The notes: generated by a model from the letters alone, not told the origin. 13,497 nt of DNA from JBGTLA01 sp041744375 (GCA_041744375.1 JBGTLA010000038.1:1-13497), one strand, 5' to 3'. Shown: positions 1-7,019, counted from the stretch's first letter. A program made the numbers and translations.

Positions 1-5
1 CTTGC

Positions 6-37
6 GTGGGGGGTGCCCGTCGCCGGACCCCCCCCAC
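6..37 (-). terminator. GC-rich stem-loop after the solute-binding protein gene
   Basis: The arm gtgggggg (6-13) can pair with ccccccac (30-37) across a 16-base loop. The structure begins 18 bases beyond the stop codon of the minus-strand binding-protein gene, which suits a transcription terminator. No T-run follows on the minus strand inside the window, so it is not a classical intrinsic terminator. It lies at the window edge. Confidence 0.45.
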
Positions 38-55
38 TCATGGATTGGGCTGGGG

Positions 56-1768
56 TCAGCCGTTGATGAGACCGCCCCAGAGATAGTCGAAGTACTCGAA
101 GGCGCCGGTACTACCGACGTGGAGCGGGTTGGAGGCGTCGATTCCGGCCGCCCACGACACGATGACGTCCGAAGAGTCGAATGCCGATCCGTCGTGGAAG
201 GTGACGCCCTGACGGAGCGTGCATGTCCACACGGTGCCGTCATCGTTGGGGTCACACGTTTCGGCCAGCCTCGGCTCGACCTCACCGGCGACGGAGTAGC
301 CGTAGAGCCCTTCCAGCACCTGCTCGCAGGCCGCCAGTGTTTCGCCGTCGGTCTCGTCTGCGCAGAACAACGAGATCGGCTCGGCGTTCTGGACCCGGAC
401 GAGAGTGTCACCGGCCGGCGTCATGGTGGCGTACTGGGCGGAACCGAACGGCGGCACCGTCGCCCCCTCCAGAGTGACCGAGGCGGCATCGGCCGATGCG
501 CCCCAGGCTATGGGAATCATCGGAACTTCCGCCTTGAGGAGGTTGTTGACTTCGGCGTAGATCGGCGCTGCCTCTGCCTCGTCGATCGTGGCCGCACCTT
601 GCGCGAGCAGTGAGACCACGTCGGCGACCGGGTCACCGAACTGCTCGTTGCCGCCACCGAAGTGGAAGTCCAAGAAGTTGGTGACGTGGGGGTAGTCGGC
701 GCCCCATCCGAGCAGGTGGAACCCGTCGTGTTCACCAGCCGCGTTGATCTCCAAGAAGGCGCCGGACTCCTGGACCTCGATGGTGGCGGTGATGCCGAGG
801 TTGGCGGCGAGCTGAGACTGGATCTCTTGAGCTACGACCTGTGGTTCAGGTAGGTAGACGCGGAACACGTCCCGCAGGAAGATCGTGGTCTCGAACCCAT
901 CCGGATAACCCGCTTCGGCCAGCAGGTCACGGGCGCCTTCCGGATCGAAGTCGTACCACGCTTCGCCTTCGCAGCCGTTGGGGATGATGCAAGGCGTGAA
1001 GTGCGATGCCACTTCCGAGCCGGTCGGGTAGAAGGTGTCGATGATCTGCTGACGGTCGATGCCCATCGCGATGGCCTGGCGCACCCGCACATCGTCGAAG
1101 GGCGCGAACGTGTTGTTCATGCCCAGGTAGAAGATGTTGGGGTTGCGATCGGGCAGCACTTCCATATTGGGATCGGACTCGACTGTGTCGTAGTCGCTCG
1201 CCGCCAAATTGGTGATGTAGTCGGCGGTCCCCGACTGCAACTCGAGGATGCGCGACGTGCTCTCGTCGGCCCACCTGAACACCAGGGTCGAGAACGACGG
1301 CGGCGTGCCCCAGTAGTCGGGGTTGGCGCTGAACACGATCTCAGATCCGCGACTCCAGTCGTCGAGCATGAATGGGCCGGTGCCGACCGGGTTGTCGAGC
1401 GGGGAGCCGCCGGTGGCTTCCAGATGCTCGGCAGGCTGGATGGCGAACGGGACGAACGCCAGCTTGGCCAGGAACGCCGGGTCCGGTGAGCACAGGCTGA
1501 ATACCACCTCGTGCTCGCCGGTGGCTTCGATCGAGAGGATCTTGCCTCCGTAGTCGCAATTCTCGGCACTCACGGACATCATCGTCCCGTCGGGTGGGTC
1601 GGTGTCGGGCGTGGTGTCGGGGTCCGGGTCGGGGGCTGTGGTCGTGTCGGGGCTGGGGTCGGTGGGCGCGGGCCCCTCGACAGTGGTCGTTGTCTCTGCG
1701 GCCGTGCCGCAGGCGGCGGCGACTAGTGCCAGGACGGCAAGCAATGCCATCCATCTGAGTTTCCTCAT
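56..1768 (-). CDS. Lipoprotein solute-binding protein of ABC transporter, SBP family 5, circularly permuted
   Basis: This 570-residue protein should be the extracytoplasmic, lipid-anchored binding protein of an oligopeptide/nickel-type ABC importer. Residues 1-20 form a lipoprotein signal (Arg/Lys start, hydrophobic core, VAAAC ending at Cys20). Residues 21-62 are a Thr/Asp/Pro linker. Residues 70-450 then match the middle and C-terminal parts of family 5 proteins: SIEATGEHEVVFSLCSPDPAF (79-99), NPVGTGPF (126-133), NPDYWG (149-154), VRQAIAMGIDR (229-239), FDPEGARDLLAEAGYPDGF (274-292). Residues 453-570 match the usual N-terminal part of the mature protein: DTLVRVQNAEP, EQVLEGLY, a tryptophan-containing WTCTLRQGVTFHDGS block (514-528), then DSSDVIVSW. 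The order is therefore rotated. The start is supported by a strong AAGGAGG site. The ligand cannot be assigned, and no permease or ATPase genes are visible in the window. Confidence 0.92.
   Translation of the reverse strand: MRKLRWMALLAVLALVAAACGTAAETTTTVEGPAPTDPSPDTTTAPDPDPDTTPDTDPPDGTMMSVSAENCDYGGKILSIEATGEHEVVFSLCSPDPAFLAKLAFVPFAIQPAEHLEATGGSPLDNPVGTGPFMLDDWSRGSEIVFSANPDYWGTPPSFSTLVFRWADESTSRILELQSGTADYITNLAASDYDTVESDPNMEVLPDRNPNIFYLGMNNTFAPFDDVRVRQAIAMGIDRQQIIDTFYPTGSEVASHFTPCIIPNGCEGEAWYDFDPEGARDLLAEAGYPDGFETTIFLRDVFRVYLPEPQVVAQEIQSQLAANLGITATIEVQESGAFLEINAAGEHDGFHLLGWGADYPHVTNFLDFHFGGGNEQFGDPVADVVSLLAQGAATIDEAEAAPIYAEVNNLLKAEVPMIPIAWGASADAASVTLEGATVPPFGSAQYATMTPAGDTLVRVQNAEPISLFCADETDGETLAACEQVLEGLYGYSVAGEVEPRLAETCDPNDDGTVWTCTLRQGVTFHDGSAFDSSDVIVSWAAGIDASNPLHVGSTGAFEYFDYLWGGLING
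1583..1693 (-). repeat. Low-complexity Thr/Asp/Pro linker-coding tract
   Basis: This degenerate gtcggg/gtgtcgg-type tract encodes residues 26-62 of the binding protein, a Thr, Asp and Pro-rich tether between the lipidated cysteine and the folded domain. The copies are imperfect and I see no exact tandem unit. The length probably varies between relatives. Confidence 0.5.
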
Positions 1769-1772
1769 GTTT

Positions 1773-1779
1773 CCTCCTT
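1773..1779 (-). promoter_or_regulatory. Strong ribosome binding site of the binding-protein gene
   Basis: Read on the minus strand this is AAGGAGG, four bases before the ATG at 1768. It is the best Shine-Dalgarno match in the window and fixes the start. It overlaps the 10-base palindrome tccttaagga (1775-1784). Confidence 0.85.
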
Positions 1780-1786
1780 AAGGAAC

Positions 1787-1812
1787 GGAGATCGCCTCGG
1801 TGGGCGACCTCC
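1787..1812 (-). promoter_or_regulatory. Stem-loop in the 5' leader of the binding-protein gene
   Basis: The arms ggagatcgcc (1787-1796) and ggcgacctcc (1803-1812) pair at nine of ten positions around the loop tcggtg. The stem ends 8 bases upstream of the ribosome binding site. It could be a leader element or part of a terminator for the upstream polymerase gene. No T-run follows. Confidence 0.4.
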
Positions 1813-1814
1813 GA

Positions 1815-1840
1815 CGCGTCCAGAGTACTCCTCTGGCGCG
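1815..1840 (-). terminator. Strong stem-loop between polymerase and binding-protein genes
   Basis: The arms cgcg-t-ccagag (1815-1825) and ctctggcgcg (1831-1840) form ten pairs with one bulged base and a five-base loop. It begins 31 bases past the stop of the LigD-type gene on the minus strand. It is the most stable-looking of three consecutive stem-loops and lacks a T-run. It may terminate or attenuate transcription between the two genes. Confidence 0.45.
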
Positions 1841-1843
1841 CAT

Positions 1844-1859
1844 CATGCATTGGTGCATG
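1844..1859. repeat. Inverted repeat catgca-ttgg-tgcatg
   Basis: Perfect six-base arms flank a four-base spacer, 12 bases after the stop codon of the LigD-type gene. The same arms recur with a seven-base spacer at 7120-7138, also downstream of a minus-strand gene. It may be a hairpin or a protein-binding site. Confidence 0.4.
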
Positions 1860-1871
1860 GCCATCACGGAA

Positions 1872-2783
1872 TCACTGGCGTCGGCGACCGAACCGATCGA
1901 ACGGCTCGTCGACCGACACTCCGTGGGCGGCCGCCAACTCCTCGACCGCCTCGACTGCCAGCCGGACTGGAGCGGGCCACGGATCCGCCCGCCCCGTGCG
2001 CTCGACGGCGTCAGCCACCGTCCACCTGGCGGGACCCGTGTCGGCCAACTCTTCCCATTCGATGGGCATGGCCACGGGTGCCCCCGGGCGGGGCCGGACG
2101 GACCAGGGCGCCACCACCGACTGCGCCCAGCGATTGCGCAGCCAGTCGACGAATACCCTGTTCTTTCGCTCTCGCTTCAGGAACTCCGTTGTTGCTTCAT
2201 CTGGGAGGAGGGCGGTTACGATTCCGGCCAGCAGCCGGGCGGCGCGTCCCACATCCTCGAAGTCGTGTTCCGGCTCGATCAGAGCAACGACGTGATAGCC
2301 GCTCGATCCGGTGGTCATCACGCCCGGTGCCAGACCTACTTCCACCATGACGTCCCGGGTGGCCTCGGTGACCGTCACGGGAGGGCCTCCTCCGTCGGGA
2401 GGATCGAGGTCGAGGATGAGGCGGTCAGGGTGCTCGAGGTGAGGGAGGCGCGATGTCCAGACGTGAAAGGTGATCGTTCCTTGGTTGGCCAGGTAGAGGA
2501 GGTCATCGGCGGAGTCGCACAGGGGGTGGTTCGTCGTCCCTCCCTCCTTGGGAACCTCCACTCGTTCGATAGAGGCGGGGAAGTGCCGTCCCGCGTTCTT
2601 CTGCATGAAGCCCTGCTTGCCGATTCCTTCGGGAAACCGTTGCAAGGTCAACGGCCGCCCCTCCAGATGCGGCACCATGACCACAGCTACCGAGCGGTAG
2701 TACTCGATCACGTCACCTTTGGTGATGCCGTCGCCCGGAAAGTAGACCTTGTCGGGATTGGAGATCTCAGTCACGACGCTCAC
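1872..2783 (-). CDS. ligD: Stand-alone LigD-type primase/polymerase domain protein
   Basis: This 303-residue protein is an archaeo-eukaryotic primase-type polymerase domain of the LigD family, which fills and extends DNA ends in bacterial non-homologous end joining. Visible motifs in order: DKVYFPGDGITKGDVIEYY (11-29), the RPLTLQRFPEGI block (43-54), QKNAG (61-65), HVWTSR (107-112), catalytic DLD at Asp125 and Asp127, TTGSSGYH (157-164), third acidic motif FVDWLRN with Asp213, and APWSVRPRPGAPVAMP (225-240). The length fits the polymerase domain alone: no ligase or phosphoesterase module is attached and no Ku gene is in the window. The start is GTG, 48 bases after tyrS, with only a poor ribosome binding site; a second GTG lies at 2774. 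It is probably co-transcribed with tyrS. Repair versus primase-like roles cannot be told apart from sequence. Confidence 0.9.
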   Translation of the reverse strand: MSVVTEISNPDKVYFPGDGITKGDVIEYYRSVAVVMVPHLEGRPLTLQRFPEGIGKQGFMQKNAGRHFPASIERVEVPKEGGTTNHPLCDSADDLLYLANQGTITFHVWTSRLPHLEHPDRLILDLDPPDGGGPPVTVTEATRDVMVEVGLAPGVMTTGSSGYHVVALIEPEHDFEDVGRAARLLAGIVTALLPDEATTEFLKRERKNRVFVDWLRNRWAQSVVAPWSVRPRPGAPVAMPIEWEELADTGPARWTVADAVERTGRADPWPAPVRLAVEAVEELAAAHGVSVDEPFDRFGRRRQ

Positions 2784-2831
2784 TCGCTTGAGACACAGTG
2801 CCGACCCTACCCCCGGCGCTCGGCCGTTCTG

Positions 2832-4109
2832 TCAGGAGAAGCGAGCCAGGAACTGGCGTTTCTTGCCGACCCGGAGAACCAGGGCGCTGGCGGTGGCGAG
2901 GTCGTCGGCACCGACCCGTCGAGTCGAGTCGGTCACGGGTTCATCGTTTAACCGAATACCGCCCTGATCGATGAGGCGCTTGGCTTCGGCGTTGCTCTTC
3001 GAGGCTCCCACCCGGGTCATGAGGTCGAGTAGTCCGATCCCATCCTCCAGCTCAGTTCGGGGAAGTTCGGCGGTGGGAGCCTGCTCGAAAGCCATCGCCA
3101 AGGTCTGATCGTCGAGGGTGGACACCGGCCTTTGGCCGAACAGGACTTCGGTGGCGGCCTCGGCTCTCGCCACGCCGTCGTCGCCGTGGATGATACGGGT
3201 GGCCTCTGTTGCCAGCATCCGTTGTCCCAATCTTTGGGCGGGGTCGGCCCCGTGACCGTGGGCGACCTCGGCGACCTCGTCGGCCGAAAGGAAGGTGAAC
3301 ATCTTGAGGAACCGTTCCACGTCACGGTCGTCGGTGTTGAGCCACCACTGGTAGTAGGCGAAAGGTGAGGTCAGGGTGGGGTCGAGCCAAGGGGCGTTGC
3401 CGGCCGACTTGGAGAACTTCTTACCATCGCTGCCCTCGACCAGAGGCCAGGTCAGGGCATGAACCCTCTCTCCGTGGCGACGGCGAATGAGGTCTACGCC
3501 GGCAACGATGTTGCCCCACTGGTCGGATCCTCCCGCCTGGAGGGTGCATCCGTGGGTTCGGAACAGGTGGTCGTAGTCCATCGCTTGTAAGAGGCCGTAG
3601 CTGAACTCCGTGTAGGAGATGCCTTGCTCTCGGTCCTGTAATCGGCGTCGAACGGACTCGCGTGAGATGAGCTGGTTCACCGAGAAGTGTTTGCCGATGT
3701 CACGCAGGAAGTCGAGGACCGGCAGGTCCTTCGTCCACTCGTAGTTGTCGACGATGGTCGTGTCGTCGAGGTCGAGGACCCGGCCGAAGTCGCGGCGGAT
3801 CCCCTCAACGTTGGCGCTGACCGTCGCCTCGTCGAGAAGCGCTCTTTCCTCGTCTTGGAAAGACGGGTCTCCGATGCGGCCGGTGGCTCCGCCGGCGAGG
3901 GCGATGGGATGGTGTCCCGCCCGCTGCAGCCACGCCATCGTCATCATCCCCACCAGATTCCCGACATGGAGGGAGGCGGCGGTGGGGTCGAAGCCCACAT
4001 AGAACGTGCGAGGGCCTTCGGAGAGGTGCTGGCGCAGACTCTGTTCTTCGGTGGTGTCTTGGATCAGCCCGCGGTCGGTGAGGACGTCGATGGGGTTGGG
4101 GGCGGCCAT
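2832..4109 (-). CDS. tyrS: Tyrosyl-tRNA synthetase
   Basis: A cytoplasmic class I synthetase that charges tRNA-Tyr with tyrosine using ATP. With the start at 4109 the protein has 425 residues, close to the E. coli enzyme, and begins MAAPNPIDVLTDRGLIQ as bacterial TyrRS usually does. The motifs are GFDPTAASLHVGN, with the HIGH-class box HVGN at 48-51; QAGGSDQWGN (191-200), the tyrosine/adenylate pocket; and KFSKS (231-235), the second class I box. A C-terminal S4-type RNA-binding domain (about 355-415) contains the typical AKRLIDQGGIRLND stretch. The frame stays open 63 codons further upstream, past the leuS start, but that extension has no family match. An in-frame ATG at 4127 is the other plausible start. 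Neither has a strong ribosome binding site. The LigD-type gene follows on the same strand. Confidence 0.95.
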   Translation of the reverse strand: MAAPNPIDVLTDRGLIQDTTEEQSLRQHLSEGPRTFYVGFDPTAASLHVGNLVGMMTMAWLQRAGHHPIALAGGATGRIGDPSFQDEERALLDEATVSANVEGIRRDFGRVLDLDDTTIVDNYEWTKDLPVLDFLRDIGKHFSVNQLISRESVRRRLQDREQGISYTEFSYGLLQAMDYDHLFRTHGCTLQAGGSDQWGNIVAGVDLIRRRHGERVHALTWPLVEGSDGKKFSKSAGNAPWLDPTLTSPFAYYQWWLNTDDRDVERFLKMFTFLSADEVAEVAHGHGADPAQRLGQRMLATEATRIIHGDDGVARAEAATEVLFGQRPVSTLDDQTLAMAFEQAPTAELPRTELEDGIGLLDLMTRVGASKSNAEAKRLIDQGGIRLNDEPVTDSTRRVGADDLATASALVLRVGKKRQFLARFS

Positions 4110-4203
4110 CCCCGAAACGGTACTCATCGTCGGGTCGAGGGAGGCAATCGCGGAGACAAAGCACTTCAGGCGCATCAGCCAGTCCGAGTAGCCTCGGGGT
4201 GTC
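4110..4203. promoter_or_regulatory. Divergent tyrS/leuS promoter region
   Basis: These 94 bases separate the two head-to-head synthetase genes and must carry start signals for both directions, unless a transcript enters from elsewhere. I find no convincing -35/-10 pair and no T-box signature. A weak inverted repeat, cccga (4111-4115) with tcggg (4130-4134), lies next to the tyrS start. Confidence 0.5.
4184..4197 (+). promoter_or_regulatory. Small hairpin overlapping the leuS ribosome binding region
   Basis: The sequence ccgag-tagc-ctcgg is a perfect five-pair stem with a tetraloop, ending six bases before the leuS ATG. Its 3' arm takes in part of the only Shine-Dalgarno-like run, gggg at 4196-4199. 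Translational control is possible but unproven. Confidence 0.3.
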
Positions 4204-6630
4204 ATGTCGTACGACCACCAAAAGATCGAGGCCGCCTGGCAGGAACGGTGGGCGAGTTCGGCCGTTTTCGAGGTAGAAGCCGATCCTGGCCGGCCCAAGT
4301 TCTACAACCTGTGCATGTATCCCTACCCGTCTGGGACCCTGCACCAGGGTCATGTCCGCAACTACACGTTCGGTGATCTCCTCACCCGCTACAAGACCAT
4401 GCGAGGTTTCAACGTTCTATCGCCGATGGGATGGGACAGCTTCGGACTTCCGGCCGAGAACGCGGCCATCGCCACCGGGGCCCATCCTCGAGAGAACACC
4501 GAAGCCCAGATCGCCCAGATGTCCGATCAGATCCGTCGGCTGGGGGCGATGTACGACTGGCGAAGGGAACTGGCCTCCCACCAGCCCGACTACTACCGAT
4601 GGGACCAATGGCTATTCCTGGCACTGTTCGAGCGGGGACTGGCCTACAAGGCCGAGGCGCCCGTCAATTGGTGTCCCAACGACCAAACCGTCCTCGCCAA
4701 CGAGCAAGTGGTCGAAGGCCACTGCGAACGGTGTGGGGCCGAAGTCGAGCGGCGCCACCTGAGTCAGTGGTTCTTCAGGATCACCGAATTCGCGCAGCGT
4801 TTGCTCGATGACATAGACACTCTCGAAGAGTGGCCCGAGAGGGTTCGGACCATGCAGAGGAATTGGATCGGCCGATCCGAAGGAGCCACGTTCACGTTGA
4901 AGGTGGCTGAAAGCGACGCCACTTTCGACGTCTTCACGACCCGTCCCGACACCGTGTTCGGGATGACATTCGCTGTTCTCGCTCCCGAACACCCCCTGGT
5001 CGATGAGCTGGTGGCGGAGTCGGAGGCAGCTCGAGAGGTGGCGGCGTATCAGCAGGCCGCGGCCAAGGCCACCGAGATCGAGCGGCTGGCCGAGGGGGAC
5101 AAGTCGGGTGTCTTCACCGGTCGGTACGCCATCAACCCTGCCAATGATCGCCGGGTGCCGATATATGTCGCCGATTACGTCCTGATGGGATACGGCACCG
5201 GAGCCATCATGGCTGTCCCCGGCCAAGACCAGCGGGACTGGGATTTCGCCACCCGATACGGCATCGACATCGTCCGCACGGTGGAGCCTCCCCCCGACTT
5301 CGAGGGTGAGGCATACGTCGGCGACGGTCCCTCCATCAACTCGGGGTTTATCGACGGTTTGGAGATGGTCGAGTCCAAAGAGCGCATCATCGCCTGGATG
5401 GAAGCCCAGGGTATCGGAAACCGAACCGTCAACTTTCGGTTGCGGGACTGGTTGATCAGCCGTCAGCGGTACTGGGGTTGTCCGATCCCAATAGTGACCT
5501 GTGCCGGTTGTGGATTGGTCCCGGTCCCGGAAGACGAGCTTCCGGTGCTGTTGCCCGATATCGCCGATTTCGCCCCCAAGGGCCGTTCGCCGCTGGCGGT
5601 GCTGGAGTCATTCGTCGAGACGACCTGTCCGGCGTGCGGTGGCCCGGCTCAGCGCGAGACAGACACCATGGACACTTTCGTCGACAGCTCCTGGTACTTC
5701 CTCCGTTTCACCGATCCGTCCAACGACGAAGCAATCTTCCAACCCGGTGAGGCTGCCTATTGGATGCCGGTGGACCAATACATCGGTGGGGTGGAGCATG
5801 CGATCCTCCACCTGCTCTATGCCCGGTTCATCACCAAGGTCCTGTTCGACATGGGTCTGGCGCCGGTGGAGGAACCGTTCGCTCGTCTCTTCACCCAGGG
5901 GATGATCACCCTGGGTGGAGCCAAGATGTCCAAGTCGAAGGGCAACGTGGTGGGCCCGGCGGAGCTGTTTTCGTCGCATGGAGCCGATGCTCTCCGGCTC
6001 TATCACCTATTCATGGGACCTCCCACCGACGACAGCGCCTGGGACGAAAACGGGGTGGACGGCACCGCCCGTTTCCTCGATCGGGTGTGGCGTCTGGCGA
6101 CCGGGGAGATTGGCGAAGCGGTCGAGCGCGACGAGGAGGCGGCCGACCGTGAGATCGTCGCCGAGGCGCATCGCGCCACCAAGAAGGTGACCGAAGACAT
6201 CGAGCGATTCTCGTTCAACACGGCCGTGCCGGCTTTGATGACTCTGACGAACCGCCTCATCGATTACGTCAGGGCTGGCGCCAGACGCCAAACTCTCGAC
6301 GAGGCCATCGAGAGGCTCGTCTTGCTGATCGCTCCGATGGCCCCGCACATCGCTCACGAACTGTGGGAGCGCACGGGCCATGCCACGTTGCTTGCGTCCG
6401 AGCCCTGGCCGGATTGGGATGCCGCGCTCGTTCAGTACGAGACGGTCACGATGGTGGTCCAGGTCAACGGCAAGGTGCGGGATCGCTTCGAGGTGGCGGC
6501 GTCCGTAACAGAGGCCGAGGCCGAGGCGATTGCCTTGGCCTCCGAGCGGATCAGATCCTGGATCGGTGACACCGAGGTGCGCAAGGTGATCGTGAGACCG
6601 CCCCACCTCGTCAATCTCGTCGTGGGCTGA
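4204..6630 (+). CDS. leuS: Leucyl-tRNA synthetase
   Basis: A cytoplasmic class I synthetase that charges tRNA-Leu and edits mischarged products. It has 808 residues, normal for bacteria. The motifs are YPYPSGTLHQGH (39-50), where HQGH is the HIGH box; a Cys cluster with C157, C174 and C177; the CP1 editing domain (about 220-410) with TTRPDT (245-250) and the conserved editing aspartate Asp342; a second Cys cluster with C433, C436, C475 and C478, a probable zinc site; DTFVDSSWYFLRFTDP; and KMSKS (574-578). An anticodon-binding helical region follows, with the C-terminal domain (about 750-808) containing VQVNGKVRDR. The residue before Asp342 is Gln rather than the usual His. The ATG at 4204 is preceded by only a weak gggg site. 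The stop overlaps the next gene's start. Confidence 0.97.
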   Translation: MSYDHQKIEAAWQERWASSAVFEVEADPGRPKFYNLCMYPYPSGTLHQGHVRNYTFGDLLTRYKTMRGFNVLSPMGWDSFGLPAENAAIATGAHPRENTEAQIAQMSDQIRRLGAMYDWRRELASHQPDYYRWDQWLFLALFERGLAYKAEAPVNWCPNDQTVLANEQVVEGHCERCGAEVERRHLSQWFFRITEFAQRLLDDIDTLEEWPERVRTMQRNWIGRSEGATFTLKVAESDATFDVFTTRPDTVFGMTFAVLAPEHPLVDELVAESEAAREVAAYQQAAAKATEIERLAEGDKSGVFTGRYAINPANDRRVPIYVADYVLMGYGTGAIMAVPGQDQRDWDFATRYGIDIVRTVEPPPDFEGEAYVGDGPSINSGFIDGLEMVESKERIIAWMEAQGIGNRTVNFRLRDWLISRQRYWGCPIPIVTCAGCGLVPVPEDELPVLLPDIADFAPKGRSPLAVLESFVETTCPACGGPAQRETDTMDTFVDSSWYFLRFTDPSNDEAIFQPGEAAYWMPVDQYIGGVEHAILHLLYARFITKVLFDMGLAPVEEPFARLFTQGMITLGGAKMSKSKGNVVGPAELFSSHGADALRLYHLFMGPPTDDSAWDENGVDGTARFLDRVWRLATGEIGEAVERDEEAADREIVAEAHRATKKVTEDIERFSFNTAVPALMTLTNRLIDYVRAGARRQTLDEAIERLVLLIAPMAPHIAHELWERTGHATLLASEPWPDWDAALVQYETVTMVVQVNGKVRDRFEVAASVTEAEAEAIALASERIRSWIGDTEVRKVIVRPPHLVNLVVG

Positions 6631-7013
6631 TGAGAGCCGTCGAGTTGCTCCAGGGCCGCGACAGTCCCGCCTTTCGAGCCACGATCCTCCCCATCCGGCC
6701 CGAAGAGGTGAAGGTGCTGGTGGTGCCGTTCCGATTGGGGTTCCTCTGGCCGAGGTGGGTGGCTGCCTTGGCCACTCCGTGGGCCGTGTTCGTGCAGGGT
6801 GACGTGCTCGGGCGGCAGCCCGAGCCCCTGGCGAAGCTGATCCGCCACGAACTCGTCCATGTCAGACAGTGGAAATCACACGGAACGGTCGGCTTCTTGT
6901 ACCGATATCTGGCCGACTACGCCCGGGGCCGGATGCGTCGATTGGGTCACCGGGATGCCTACCGGTCCATTGCCCTCGAGGTCGAGGCGCGTCACCTTGC
7001 CAATAGCCTCTGA
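6630..7013 (+). CDS. Small HExxH putative metallopeptidase-like protein
   Basis: A 127-residue protein of unknown function. HELVHVRQW (73-81) gives a zinc-type HExxH box (His73, Glu74, His77). SIALEVEARHLA (113-124) offers Glu117 or Glu119 as a third ligand. The pattern resembles small DUF4157-like bacterial proteins, in which a HELVHVRQ helix is followed some 40 residues later by an ExEA motif; that assignment is from memory of the pattern. No signal peptide is evident. Residues 36-56 are mildly hydrophobic (GFLWPRWVAALATPWAVFVQG) and could pack on the membrane or form the core. The ATG shares one base with the leuS stop (TGATG), implying translational coupling. Peptidase activity and substrate are unknown. 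Confidence 0.8.
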   Translation: MRAVELLQGRDSPAFRATILPIRPEEVKVLVVPFRLGFLWPRWVAALATPWAVFVQGDVLGRQPEPLAKLIRHELVHVRQWKSHGTVGFLYRYLADYARGRMRRLGHRDAYRSIALEVEARHLANSL

Positions 7014-7019
7014 GTTTTT
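6984..7019 (+). terminator. Weak terminator candidate after the HExxH gene
   Basis: The short arms gaggc (6984-6988) and gcctc (7006-7010) precede a run of five T at 7015-7019, straddling the stop codon. The stem is short and the loop is 17 bases, so the call is weak. It is the only T-run next to a stem in this spacer. Confidence 0.25.

Noticed and set aside
56..1768. Binding protein as a truncated or frameshifted pseudogene
   Set aside because: The apparent absence of the usual N-terminal domain is explained by its presence in frame at the C-terminus. Signal peptide, ribosome binding site, frame and stop are all intact.
1800..2951. 383-codon plus-strand open frame
   Set aside because: It lies antisense to the LigD-type gene, whose motifs are unmistakable, and its translation is Arg/Gly/Pro-rich with no recognisable domain. 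High GC content makes such antisense frames common.
4110..4203. T-box riboswitch or tRNA-like element between tyrS and leuS
   Set aside because: The spacer is too short, lacks the conserved T-box TGGNACCGCG bulge, and does not fold as a cloverleaf by eye.
4110..4298. 63-codon N-terminal extension of tyrS
   Set aside because: It overlaps the leuS coding start on the other strand and has no similarity to TyrRS N-termini, whereas MAAPNPIDVL at 4109 fits the family.
3687..4376. 229-codon plus-strand open frame over the tyrS start
   Set aside because: It is antisense to tyrS and overlaps the start of leuS; no domain or ribosome binding site supports it.
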